Shown: piece by piece, positions 8,345 to 15,907 of the stretch
Numbering within the stretch: the stretch's first letter is position 1
Layout of the letters: the number at the start of each line of letters is the position of its first letter
Assembly (NCBI RefSeq): GCF_000772045.1
Contig: NZ_CP009754.1
Span: forward strand, 5,580,001-5,644,000
DNA length: 64,000 bases
Origin: Streptomyces sp. CCM_MD2014
GTDB taxonomy: Bacteria; Actinomycetota; Actinomycetes; Streptomycetales; Streptomycetaceae
Reading direction: 5' to 3'
Position numbers and translations under genes: made by a program
Notes under the pieces: model-generated
What the model was told of the DNA's origin: nothing
Databases searched by the model: none
The model's input: only the letters and a program-made list of their open reading frames with translations

Positions 8345-9355
8345 TTAACTACTGGCGCGCAGCCGGCGCGAGATGACGGCGTTCAGGATCCCGATCACGA
8401 TGAGGATCAGGAACATCGCCCAGGCGATCGCGGAGGCGCGGCCCAGGTGCTGGTTGACCCAGCCCTGTTCGTACAGGTACAGGCCGAGCGTCTGGAACTG
8501 GTGCTGGGAACCGCCCGAGGCACCCTTGTTCGCGTCGAACAGCAGCGGCTCGCCGAAGACCTGCGAGGCGCCGATGGTCGACACGACGACCGTGAACAGG
8601 ATCGTCGGACGCAGCGAGGGCAGCGTGACGTGGATGAACTGCCGCCAGCGGCTGGCGCCGTCCAGCGCCGCCGACTCGTAGAGGTCCTGCGGGATCGCCT
8701 GCATCGCGGCCAGGTAGATCAGCGCGTTGTAGCCGGTCCAGCGCCAGATGACGATCGAGGACACGGCGAACTTCGACGCCCACGAGCCGTTCTGCCAGTC
8801 GATCTTGTCCAGGCCCACCAGGTCGAGGACCCAGTTGATCATGCCGTAGTCGCGGCCGAAGAGCAGCACGAAGACCAACGAGGCCGCCGCGATCGACGTC
8901 GCGTACGGCGCCAGCATCACGACCCGGTAGAAGGTCGAGGCCCGCAGCTTGTAGTTGAGGATGTGCGCGAGACCCATGGCCATCAGGAGCTGCGGCACCG
9001 TGGAGATGATGCCGATCCACAACGTGTTCTTCGCCGCGTTCCAGAAGAAGTCGTCGTCGAAGATGCGGGTGTAGTTGTCCAGGCCCGTCCACTTCATGTC
9101 GGTGGGCGCGGTCAGCTCCACCGTGTGCAGCGAGGCCCAGCCGGTGTAGATCAGCGGGAACAGGCCGAAGGCGACGAAGAGCAGGAAGAACGGCGAGACG
9201 AACGCGTACGGGCTCCAGCGGATGTCCCGCTGCCAGCGCCGGGAGAGTTTCGCCCGCTTGCGGTCGGCCTCGGCGGCCCCCCTGCCGCCGGGCGGGCGGC
9301 CCGGGGCCGCGCCCCCCTTGACGGGGGACGCGGCGGTGTCGTGCCGGGTGGTCAT
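8345..9355 (-). CDS. cebF: cello-oligosaccharide ABC transporter permease CebF
   Basis: This 336-residue MalF-type permease has six predicted membrane segments, the first at SPYAFVSPFFLLFVAFGLFP. The EAA loop is ESAALDGASRWRQFIHVTLPSLRP, and a Gly/Pro-rich cytoplasmic N-terminus of about 40 residues precedes the helices. I chose ATG 9355. An in-frame GTG at 9364 would overlap the cebE stop (GTGA), but its nearest GGAG is only two bases away. With CebG it forms the membrane channel for cellobiose and cellotriose import. Confidence 0.92.
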   Translation of the reverse strand: MTTRHDTAASPVKGGAAPGRPPGGRGAAEADRKRAKLSRRWQRDIRWSPYAFVSPFFLLFVAFGLFPLIYTGWASLHTVELTAPTDMKWTGLDNYTRIFDDDFFWNAAKNTLWIGIISTVPQLLMAMGLAHILNYKLRASTFYRVVMLAPYATSIAAASLVFVLLFGRDYGMINWVLDLVGLDKIDWQNGSWASKFAVSSIVIWRWTGYNALIYLAAMQAIPQDLYESAALDGASRWRQFIHVTLPSLRPTILFTVVVSTIGASQVFGEPLLFDANKGASGGSQHQFQTLGLYLYEQGWVNQHLGRASAIAWAMFLILIVIGILNAVISRRLRASS

Positions 9356-9360
9356 TCCGG

Positions 9361-10686
9361 TCACTTCTCCAGGTTGTTGTCGATGGTCTTCACGGCGTTG
9401 TCCCAGGCGTCCTTGGGCGACTTGCCCTGGGTGACGAGGATGACGCCGTTGTCCGTCAGACCCTGCTGGATGATCTGGTCCTTCGGGCCGATGACCTGGG
9501 TCGGGATCTGCTCGGCGGCCTTGGCGAACAGCTCACCGATGGGCGCGTCGCCGGTCATGTCGTTCTTGCCGCCGGTCACCTGCGGGAGCTTGTACGCGGC
9601 GGGCGCGCTCGGGAAGCTGCCCATCTTGGAGAAGAGCTTGGCCTGCTGCTCGGGCGCGGTCAGCCAGGTGACCAGCTTCTGGGCCTCCTTCACGTGCTTG
9701 CCGCTCTTGGGCACGCCCAGGAAGGTGCCGCCCCAGTTGCCGGACTTCGGGGCCTGGGCCACGTCCCACTTGCCGGCGGAGTCCGGCTGCGACTTGGCCT
9801 TGATGGTGCCGAGCATCCACGGCGGGCAGGCGACGGTGGCGAACAGGCTGTTGGAGATGGTCTGGTCCCAGGCCGGCTGGAACTGGGTCTGCGACTGGAC
9901 CAGCCCCTTCTCGGCCGCCTCGGCGGTCAGGTCGAAGGCCTTCTTGACCTCCGGGTTGGTCTTGTAGATGACCTTGCCGGAGGAGTCGTAGAACTTCTCC
10001 TCCTCACTGCTGAGGATGGCGTTGATCAGACCGCCGGGGGAGTCCATGAAGTAGGTGTCCTTGCCGGCACCCTTCTTGTACTTCTCGCCGGCCTCGATGA
10101 ACTTGCTCCAGTCGCCGGCCCACAGCTTGGAGACCTCGTCGCGGTCCGTCGGCAGGCCCGCCTTCTCGAAGAGGTCCTTGCGGTAGCAGATGGCCATCGG
10201 GCCGATGTCCGTGCCGAGGCCTATCGTGGCGCCGTCCTTGGTGGTGGCCTGCTGCCACTTCCAGTCCAGCCAGTTGTCCTTCTTGACGCCCTCGGCCTTG
10301 GACATGTCCTCGAACTTGTCCGCCTGGGTGGCGACGACCTCGGCGATGTTGCCGACCTCGATCGCCTGCACGTCCTGGAGGCCGCTGTTGGTGGTGAGGT
10401 GGTTGACCAGAGCGGGGTAGTAGTTCTCGTTCCGCTCGGTGACGTTCTCCTCGATGTTGATGTCCGGGTTGAGCTTCTCGTACTCCTCGTAGAGCCCGGC
10501 CTCCTTGAAGCCCATCGTCCCGAACAGACCGAGGGTGATCGTGGTCTTGCCGCTGCTGTCGCCCGACGACGAGCTGTCCTCGTCCTTCCCGTCGTCGGCA
10601 CAGCCGGCCAGCAGCCCGGCGCCCAGCGACGCGATGGCCGCCATGACCACCACTCTGCGGGCCGATCCTCTGCGTGCTGCTCGCAT
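9361..10686 (-). CDS. cebE: cello-oligosaccharide-binding lipoprotein CebE
   Basis: This 441-residue solute-binding lipoprotein captures cellobiose and cellotriose outside the membrane and delivers them to CebFG. It has a basic N-terminus, a hydrophobic segment and the lipobox LLAGC (Cys about residue 29), then an acidic serine-rich tether. The mature domain is a family 1 binding protein (TITLGLFGTMGF at its start, a GTDIGPMAICYRKDLFEKAGLPTDRDEVSKLW region, aromatic residues throughout). A strong AGGAGG lies before ATG 10686. A perfect CebR operator lies about 130 bp upstream. The locus matches the published CebE of S. griseus and S. scabies in gene order. Confidence 0.95.
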   Translation of the reverse strand: MRAARRGSARRVVVMAAIASLGAGLLAGCADDGKDEDSSSSGDSSGKTTITLGLFGTMGFKEAGLYEEYEKLNPDINIEENVTERNENYYPALVNHLTTNSGLQDVQAIEVGNIAEVVATQADKFEDMSKAEGVKKDNWLDWKWQQATTKDGATIGLGTDIGPMAICYRKDLFEKAGLPTDRDEVSKLWAGDWSKFIEAGEKYKKGAGKDTYFMDSPGGLINAILSSEEEKFYDSSGKVIYKTNPEVKKAFDLTAEAAEKGLVQSQTQFQPAWDQTISNSLFATVACPPWMLGTIKAKSQPDSAGKWDVAQAPKSGNWGGTFLGVPKSGKHVKEAQKLVTWLTAPEQQAKLFSKMGSFPSAPAAYKLPQVTGGKNDMTGDAPIGELFAKAAEQIPTQVIGPKDQIIQQGLTDNGVILVTQGKSPKDAWDNAVKTIDNNLEK

Positions 10687-11050
10687 TGCGTCCTCCTGTT
10701 GCCCTGACGTGCCGACCCCCCGGCCAACTGCATGGTTGGACCCGCTGCTTCATGTGGTGCGTTCGTCGCTGCGGCTCGGGCGTGGAACGTGCGGGATGTG
10801 TATGTGCCAGGTAGTGTGGGAGCGCTCCCACAAGTGATGTGTTGAAGAGTCGCGGGTCCGGGCGGGGGTGTCAAGGGAACGGACGCGACGAATTGCGTTC
10901 AGTTATCGGCCTGTTAACTGGACGTTGCGAGCGGCACGGAGACACTCCCGTACGGCGGGGGAGGGGCCGGAGTCGGTCATTACACCCGACCGGCCTGTTA
11001 AATTCCAGGCCAGCCGCAGAGTGCGGGGGTGACGACGGGAGGCGGGGCCG
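10687..11050. promoter_or_regulatory. cebE-cebR divergent intergenic region
   Basis: This 364-bp gap separates the divergent cebE operon and cebR. It holds the perfect CebR palindrome at 10815-10832 and, on the cebR side, an 11-bp direct repeat CGGCCTGTTAA at 10907-10917 and 10991-11001, 84 bp apart. I saw no small gene in it. A role for the direct repeat is unknown. Confidence 0.7.
10815..10832. promoter_or_regulatory. CebR operator upstream of cebE
   Basis: TGTGGGAGCGCTCCCACA is an 18-bp perfect palindrome containing the exact 14-bp CebR box TGGGAGCGCTCCCA (10817-10830). CebR binds this box to repress cellulose-derived sugar uptake and is released by cello-oligosaccharides (established in S. 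griseus and S. scabies). Confidence 0.95.
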
Positions 11051-12106
11051 ATGGCAAGCCACGGTGTGCGTGGGCGGAGCGGTGGCCGGCCCACCCTCGA
11101 AGAGGTGGCGGCACGCGCGGGCGTCGGCCGCGGCACGGTCTCCCGCGTGATCAACGGCTCCCCCCGGGTGAGCGACGCGACCCGGGCGGCCGTCGAGGCG
11201 GCGGTCGAGGAGCTCGGCTACGTCCCGAACACGGCGGCCCGCGCGCTGGCGGCCAACCGTACGGACGCGATCGCCCTGGTGGTGCCCGAGCCGGAGACCC
11301 GGTTCTTCGCGGAACCGTACTTCTCGGACATGCTCAAGGGTGTCGGCTCCGAGCTGTCCGACACCGAGATGCAGCTGCTGCTGATATTCGCGGGCAGCGA
11401 CCGGGAGCGGGAGCGGCTCGCCCAGTACCTCGCGGCGCACCGGGTGGACGGCGTCCTGCTCGTTTCGGTGCACGCCGACGACCCGCTGCCCGATCTGCTG
11501 ACCCAGCTGGAGATCCCCGCGGTGATCAGCGGCCCGCGTTCGGCGGCGGAGCCGCTGGCGTCGGTGGACTCGGACAACTACGGCGGTGCCCGCTCGGCCG
11601 TCGAGCACCTGCTGTCCCGGGGGCGCGGCCGCATCGCCCACATCACCGGCCACCTCGCCGTCTACGGCGCCCAGCGACGCGTCGACGGCTACCGCGACGC
11701 CCTGCGTGAGGCGGGCCACGAGGTGGACGAGGGGCTGATCGAGCCGGGCGACTTCACCGAGGAGGGAGGGCGCCGCGCGATGGCGGAACTGCTGCGCCGG
11801 CACCCCGACATCGACGCGGTCTTCGCCGCCTCGGACGTCACCGCGGCCGGTGCCGGCCAGGTGCTGCGCGAGGCGGGGCGGCGCATCCCGGACGACGTGG
11901 CGCTGGTCGGCTACGACGACTCGGCGATCGCCCGGCACATGGAGCCGCCGCTGACCAGTGTCCGCCAGCCCATCGAGGAGATGGGCCGCGCGATGATCGA
12001 CCTGCTGCTGGCCGAGATCGCCGACCGCAGGCCGGCCGCCTCGCGAGGGCTGGAGCGGCACCAGGTGGTGCTGGCGACGGAGCTGGTGGAGCGCCGGTCG
12101 TCCTGA
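11051..12106 (+). CDS. cebR: LacI-family repressor CebR
   Basis: This 351-residue LacI-family repressor has a helix-turn-helix and hinge at about residues 14-65 (RPTLEEVAARAGVGRGTVSRVINGS, then NTAARALAANRT). A periplasmic-binding-protein-like sensor domain follows (AVFAASDVTAAGAGQVLREAGRRIPDDVALVGYDD). It represses cebEFG and bglC in the absence of cello-oligosaccharides. The divergent position relative to cebE and the two matching operators support the assignment. In S. scabies CebR also gates thaxtomin production, which depends on genes not in this window. A strong terminator follows. Confidence 0.94.
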   Translation: MASHGVRGRSGGRPTLEEVAARAGVGRGTVSRVINGSPRVSDATRAAVEAAVEELGYVPNTAARALAANRTDAIALVVPEPETRFFAEPYFSDMLKGVGSELSDTEMQLLLIFAGSDRERERLAQYLAAHRVDGVLLVSVHADDPLPDLLTQLEIPAVISGPRSAAEPLASVDSDNYGGARSAVEHLLSRGRGRIAHITGHLAVYGAQRRVDGYRDALREAGHEVDEGLIEPGDFTEEGGRRAMAELLRRHPDIDAVFAASDVTAAGAGQVLREAGRRIPDDVALVGYDDSAIARHMEPPLTSVRQPIEEMGRAMIDLLLAEIADRRPAASRGLERHQVVLATELVERRSS

Positions 12107-12168
12107 GGCGGGCGGGGCCGTGCGATGGTGCGGTCCCGCGGGTGCCGCCCCGCCGGTGCTCCAACGCA

Positions 12169-12206
12169 ATCAGCCGGTGACTCTCTTCCGAGAGTCACCG
12201 GCTGAT
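12169..12206. terminator. bidirectional terminator between cebR and tRNA-His
   Basis: A perfect 17-bp stem (12169-12185 with 12190-12206, arms ATCAGCCGGTGACTCTC) has the tetraloop TTCC. It ends 8 bp from the 3' end of the convergent tRNA gene and probably serves both transcripts. Confidence 0.9.
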
Positions 12207-12213
12207 CACTCAG

Positions 12214-12286
12214 GGTGAGTGACGGGACTTGAACCCGCGGCATCCTGGACCACAACCAGGTGCTCTACCAGCTGAGCTACACCCAC
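12214..12286 (-). tRNA. tRNA-His (anticodon GTG)
   Basis: The minus strand folds into a cloverleaf: acceptor GTGGGTG with CACTCAC (one G-T pair), D stem GCTC/GAGC, anticodon stem CCTGG/CCAGG around loop TTGTGGT, and T stem GCGGG/CCCGT with loop TTCAAGT. The anticodon GTG reads His codons. A G at 12287 can act as the extra G-1 opposite C73, the identity element of tRNA-His. The 3' CCA is not encoded. Confidence 0.96.
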
Positions 12287-12408
12287 CAAGGCCGGTGCTC
12301 GAATCCCGCGTGGCGGGGTTTCCCGACCGGCTGAGAAAAAGTGTACAGGGTCCGAAGGGGTGCTCGCGCCCGGCTTTCCGGACGCCGCCGCCCGGCGGGC
12401 CCGAGCCG

Positions 12409-13011
12409 CTATCCGGCGCTTACGACGTGCTTCGCGGCGATGGCCCTGGCCGTGTCGGAGTCGGGGCCGGGCTGCGGGACGAAGACGGCCTCGCGGTAGT
12501 AGCGCAGCTCGGCGATGGACTCGCGGATGTCGGCGAGCGCGCGGTGGTTGCCGTTCTTCTCGGGGCTGTTGAAGTACGCCCGCGGGTACCAGCGGCGGGC
12601 CAGCTCCTTGATCGAGGAGACGTCGACGATCCGGTAGTGGAGGTAGCCCTCCAGCGCGGGCATGTCGCGCAGCAGGAAGCCGCGGTCGGTGCCGACGGAG
12701 TTGCCGCACAGGGGGGCCTTGCCGGGCTCCTTCACGTGCTCCCGCACATAGGCCAGGACCTGCGCCTCCGCATCGGCCAGGGTGGTGCCGCCGTCCAGCT
12801 CCGCGAGCAGGCCGGAGGCGGTGTGCATCTCGCGCACCACGTCCGGCATCGTCTCCAGGGCCCGGTCCGGCGGGCGGACGACGATGTCGACGCCCTCGCC
12901 GAGGATGTTCAGCTCGGAGTCGGTGACGAGGGCGGCAACCTCGATGAGCGCGTCGTCGGACAGCGAGAGGCCGGTCATCTCGCAGTCGATCCACACCATG
13001 CGATCGTTCAT
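12409..13011 (-). CDS. ornA: oligoribonuclease
   Basis: This 200-residue DEDDh-family 3'-5' exoribonuclease degrades 2-5 nt RNA fragments and the linear dinucleotides from cyclic di-nucleotide turnover. The catalytic motifs are in order: Exo I VWIDCEMTGLS (Asp and Glu), Exo II LCGNSVGTDRGFL (Asp), and Exo III NHRALADIRESI (His and Asp). ATG 13011 gives the usual family length; an in-frame GTG at 13020 is less likely. In S. coelicolor OrnA is needed for normal growth and development, and its gene lies beside adpA as here (from memory). The tRNA-His gene is downstream on the same strand. Confidence 0.95.
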   Translation of the reverse strand: MNDRMVWIDCEMTGLSLSDDALIEVAALVTDSELNILGEGVDIVVRPPDRALETMPDVVREMHTASGLLAELDGGTTLADAEAQVLAYVREHVKEPGKAPLCGNSVGTDRGFLLRDMPALEGYLHYRIVDVSSIKELARRWYPRAYFNSPEKNGNHRALADIRESIAELRYYREAVFVPQPGPDSDTARAIAAKHVVSAG

Positions 13012-13056
13012 GCGGGCCACTTTACGGTGGGCGCCTGTCTATCGGGCCCCCGGCGT

Positions 13057-13141
13057 CGGTGCGGGCCTTGCCGGGAGCTGCCGACCCCGTGCCCCGCTTC
13101 GGCCCTGAACGGGCCTCGTCCCACAGACCGGACGGGCTGCC
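13057..13141 (-). repeat. dispersed intergenic repeat, copy 1
   Basis: On the minus strand this segment starts GGCAGCCCGTCCGG, continues GAGGCCCGTTCAGGGCC and ends GGCCCGCACCG. It aligns along nearly its whole length of about 85 bp to 58409-58494 on the plus strand. It sits in the ornA-adpA gap. The element resembles GC-rich intergenic repeats I recall as common in Streptomyces genomes. Confidence 0.75.
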
Positions 13142-13160
13142 CCCGCCCGGCGTCGGACGC

Positions 13161-13197
13161 GAACGCCGGACGGGCCGAACCGGCCCGCCCGGCGTTC
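13161..13197 (-). terminator. adpA terminator
   Basis: The arm GAACGCCGGACGGGCC (13161-13176) pairs with GGCCCGCCCGGCGTTC (13182-13197) with one A-C mismatch around the loop GAACC. It starts 18 bp past the adpA stop, in the adpA-ornA gap. Confidence 0.75.
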
Positions 13198-13214
13198 AGA
13201 GCGGGTGCGTCACC

Positions 13215-14405
13215 TCACGGCGCGCTGCGCTGCCCCGGCACGCCGGCCGCGCCCGCCGGCATCGGGGTGGCGGTGCGGCGGGTCTGGAACGGGACCGCGT
13301 TCTCCGGGGGGAGGGCGGCCGGCGGGTCGGACGGGGGCAGGGGACGTGAGGCCCCGGCCGTGTCCGGGTCGGGCTGGCGGTCGCCCTGGGGGCGGCGGGC
13401 CCGGTAGGCGGCGCGGTACGCGGCCGGGGACGAGCCCAGCTGGCGGCGGAAGTGGCCGCGCAGGGCGACCGGCGAGCGGAAGCCGCAGCGGCCCGCGACC
13501 TCGTCCACCGAGTAGTCCGACGTCTCCAGGAGGCGCTGCGCCTGCAGGACCCGCTGGGTGATCAGCCACTGGAGCGGGGCGCTGCCCGTCAGCGAGCGGA
13601 ACCGGCGGTCGAAGGTGCGGCGGCTCATGTAGGCGCGCGCGGCCAGCGTCTCCACGTCGAACTGCTCGTGGAGGTGCTCCAGCGCCCAGGCGACGACCTC
13701 GGCGAGCGGGTCGGCGCCGATCTCCTCCGGTAAAGACCTGTCCAGGTAGCGCTCCTGGCCGCCGCTGCGGCGCGGCGGAACCACCAGGCGGCGGGCGAGC
13801 GCGCCGGCCGCCTCGTTGCCGTGGTCCGTGCGCACGATGTGCAGGCACAGGTCGATCCCGGCCGCGGTGCCCGCGGACGTCAGCACGTCGCCGTCGTCCA
13901 CGAACAGCTCGCGGGGGTCCACGTGCACCGACGGATAGCGCTTGGCCAGCGTCGGCGCGTACATCCAGTGCGTGGTGGCGGGGCGGCCGTCCAGCAGGCC
14001 CGCCGCGGCGAGGACGAAGGCGCCCGTGCACAGGCCGACGATGCGCGCCCCCTCCTCGTGCGCCCGGCGCAGCGCGTCGAGCGCCTCCTCCGGCGGCGGC
14101 GAGGTGATCGACCGCCAGGCCGGCACGACCACGGTGCCCGCGCGGGAGATCGCCTCCAGGCCCTGCGGCGCGGTGAGTTCCAGGCCCCCCGTGGTCCGCA
14201 GCGGGCCCTCCTCGCCGGCGCACACCAGCAGCCGGTAGCGCGGCACGCCGGCGTCCTGGCGGTCGATCCCGAACACCGACAGCGGTATGGAACTCTCGAA
14301 GATGGGGCCGCCGCTGAACAGCAGCACCGCGACGATCTCCTTGCGGCGTCGCCCGGAGAGCTTCCGGGCCGCGGCTTCCGGCGCGGCAGTGGAGTCGTGG
14401 CTCAT
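13215..14405 (-). CDS. adpA: AraC-family developmental master regulator AdpA (BldH), TTA-containing
   Basis: This 396-residue pleiotropic activator and repressor controls morphogenesis and secondary metabolism. The N-terminal ThiJ/PfpI/DJ-1-like dimerisation domain spans about residues 25-195 (VAVLLFSGGPIFESSIPLSVFG, GLCTGAFVLAAAGLLDGR). An AraC double helix-turn-helix domain spans about 225-330 (ETLAARAYMSRRTFDRRFRSLTG, SVDEVAGRCGFRSPVALRGHFRR). The C-terminus is Pro-rich. Leu225, at the domain junction, is a TTA codon (minus-strand codon at 13733-13731), so translation depends on the bldA tRNA as in other streptomycetes. I chose ATG 14405 (MSHDST), preceded by a GAGGGG purine run. The 385-bp upstream gap is its leader and promoter region. 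Confidence 0.97.
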   Translation of the reverse strand: MSHDSTAAPEAAARKLSGRRRKEIVAVLLFSGGPIFESSIPLSVFGIDRQDAGVPRYRLLVCAGEEGPLRTTGGLELTAPQGLEAISRAGTVVVPAWRSITSPPPEEALDALRRAHEEGARIVGLCTGAFVLAAAGLLDGRPATTHWMYAPTLAKRYPSVHVDPRELFVDDGDVLTSAGTAAGIDLCLHIVRTDHGNEAAGALARRLVVPPRRSGGQERYLDRSLPEEIGADPLAEVVAWALEHLHEQFDVETLAARAYMSRRTFDRRFRSLTGSAPLQWLITQRVLQAQRLLETSDYSVDEVAGRCGFRSPVALRGHFRRQLGSSPAAYRAAYRARRPQGDRQPDPDTAGASRPLPPSDPPAALPPENAVPFQTRRTATPMPAGAAGVPGQRSAP

Positions 14406-14790
14406 CCTGCTAAGCCCCCCTCGGTGGTCGCGGCGCCCCTTACCCTTCGGGCCTGTCGCTCCAACACGTTTCCCCTCGGTCCTGCACGAGTCCCCCGCCC
14501 AGACGGTCAAGATCGAATCTACTGCGTCCCGCCGCGCCGAGGTGGCTGGTTCGGCACTTGGGACATTGTCGACATGGCAACTTGGCGTGAAGCAGTCGAT
14601 CACGAAGCGTCGCACTCCCGGGAGCCCCTGGGAAGTGCGCCTTGTGTCAGTGGCCAATCCGCGTAGGGTGCGCAGGGGTCCCGAGACCCTTTCCGTGCAG
14701 GTGGAACGGGGGATTGGGGGTGGTGAGGGGTGTGGATGCGCCACCTGCGGAAGTTGGCTGAAAAGAAGCGGAACGGTGCGCGGAAACCGG
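14406..14790 (-). promoter_or_regulatory. adpA promoter and leader region
   Basis: The 385-bp gap between adpA and the next gene upstream carries no convincing coding sequence. TGGCTGGTTC at 14543-14552 matches the published AdpA consensus TGGCSNGWWY at 9 of 10 positions, so autoregulation as described in S. griseus is possible. Long leaders upstream of adpA are typical in this genus. Confidence 0.55.
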
Positions 14791-15069
14791 TCAGTCGACC
14801 GGTGTGTTTTCCCCAGCGTGCCGTCCGCCCCTGCGGGCCCGCCGCCGCGCCGCGACGCGCTCGGACCGCCGCAGCAGCAGGCGGCACACGCCGGTGACGG
14901 CGGCCAGGCCCAGGGCCGTGCCGACGGCGCCGGCGAACGAGGCGCCGTACCAGAGGAGCGCGACCGGGACGAGGAAGCAGCTGAACGCCGCCCAGCGGAC
15001 GAGGTCGGTGACGCCGTCGCGGCCGGGCGCGCCGGGCGTCGGCTCGGCGGGGCGGTGCGGTCCGGTCAC
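14791..15069 (-). CDS. small membrane protein of unknown function
   Basis: From GTG 15069 the product has 92 residues. That start has AGGGAG five to six bases upstream, and the longer open frame above it looks non-coding. Two predicted transmembrane helices (WAAFSCFLVPVALLWYGASF and AGAVGTALGLAAVTGVCRLLL) are followed by a strongly basic C-terminus (RRSERVAARRRARRGGRH) likely to stay in the cytoplasm. I do not recognise a family. It sits between adpA and a universal stress protein gene and is divergent from the latter. A hairpin (ACCGGTC-AGTC-GACCGGT, 14786-14803) overlaps its stop and may terminate its transcript. Confidence 0.7.
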   Translation of the reverse strand: MTGPHRPAEPTPGAPGRDGVTDLVRWAAFSCFLVPVALLWYGASFAGAVGTALGLAAVTGVCRLLLRRSERVAARRRARRGGRHAGENTPVD

Positions 15070-15364
15070 GGGTGCTCCCTGGGGTGGCGGCACGGAGATC
15101 AACGTCCGCGCGGCGCATCGGTCACGACCGGTGACCGGCAGTTGAATCCCGTGCAAACCGCCTGTACAGAGCAGCAACCATTGCGTTACGGGCGCCCTCT
15201 CGGGCATGCTCCGGTGCAGCCCGCGGCGGACCCTCCGCGGGATCTGGGCGAAGGAGGCGTGCCGCCGTACCCTTGGGGGTATGGGGTTGGGAAGACCATT
15301 CCCGGACACACAGCTCCGCCGCACACTGTTGTCCCCCATAGAGGATAAAAACGCCGAGACAGCC

Positions 15365-15892
15365 ATGGCCGGTCACGAATTCTTCGAACCCGCGGACCGC
15401 AAGCGGCCCGTCGCCGAACCTACGGCGGCCGAGCCCCTGGCGGCCGAAGAGCCACGCCAGTCGTGCGACCCAGCCTTCAAGCACGGCGTCGTCGTCGGCT
15501 TCGACGGCTCCACCTCCAGCGAGCGCGCCCTCGCCTACGCCATCGGCATGGCCTCCCGGCTGGGCTCGGGCCTGGTCATCGTGCACGTCGCCAACCGGCT
15601 GCCCACCACGGTGTGGGCCGGGTGCGAACCCCCGGTCTTCGTCGACGTGCCCGACCACCGCACCGAGGTGCTCGGTCTGGAGCTGGCGTGCGCGGACTAC
15701 CTCGCCGAGGTGCCGTGGATCCTGGTCGAGCGCGGCGGCGACATCTGCCACGAACTCGAGGAGGTGGGGCGGGAGTACGAGGCGGACGCCATCGTCGTCG
15801 GCTCCAGTCACGGCCTGGTCGGCCGCCTCTTCGGCTCCGTGGCGGGCCGCCTCGCGAAGCGGGCGAAGCGGCCCGTGGTCGTCATCCCCTGA
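15365..15892 (+). CDS. universal stress protein (UspA family)
   Basis: This 175-residue protein has a single Usp domain from about residue 40. The N-terminal strand is VVVGFDGSTSSERALAYA, and the C-terminal ATP-binding motif is AIVVGSSHGLVGRLFGSVAGRLAKRAKRPVVVIP, which fits G-2x-G-9x-G(S/T). The presence of that motif suggests nucleotide binding. The first 38 residues are charged and probably disordered. I chose ATG 15365; GAGG lies about 20 bases upstream, so the ribosome-binding site is weak and ATG 15281 is an alternative. The gene converges on glmS with a 15-bp gap. A hairpin CCCGCGG/CCGCGGG lies in its upstream region at 15220-15241. Confidence 0.85.
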   Translation: MAGHEFFEPADRKRPVAEPTAAEPLAAEEPRQSCDPAFKHGVVVGFDGSTSSERALAYAIGMASRLGSGLVIVHVANRLPTTVWAGCEPPVFVDVPDHRTEVLGLELACADYLAEVPWILVERGGDICHELEEVGREYEADAIVVGSSHGLVGRLFGSVAGRLAKRAKRPVVVIP

Positions 15893-15907
15893 CCGGGCGG
15901 GTGCCGG

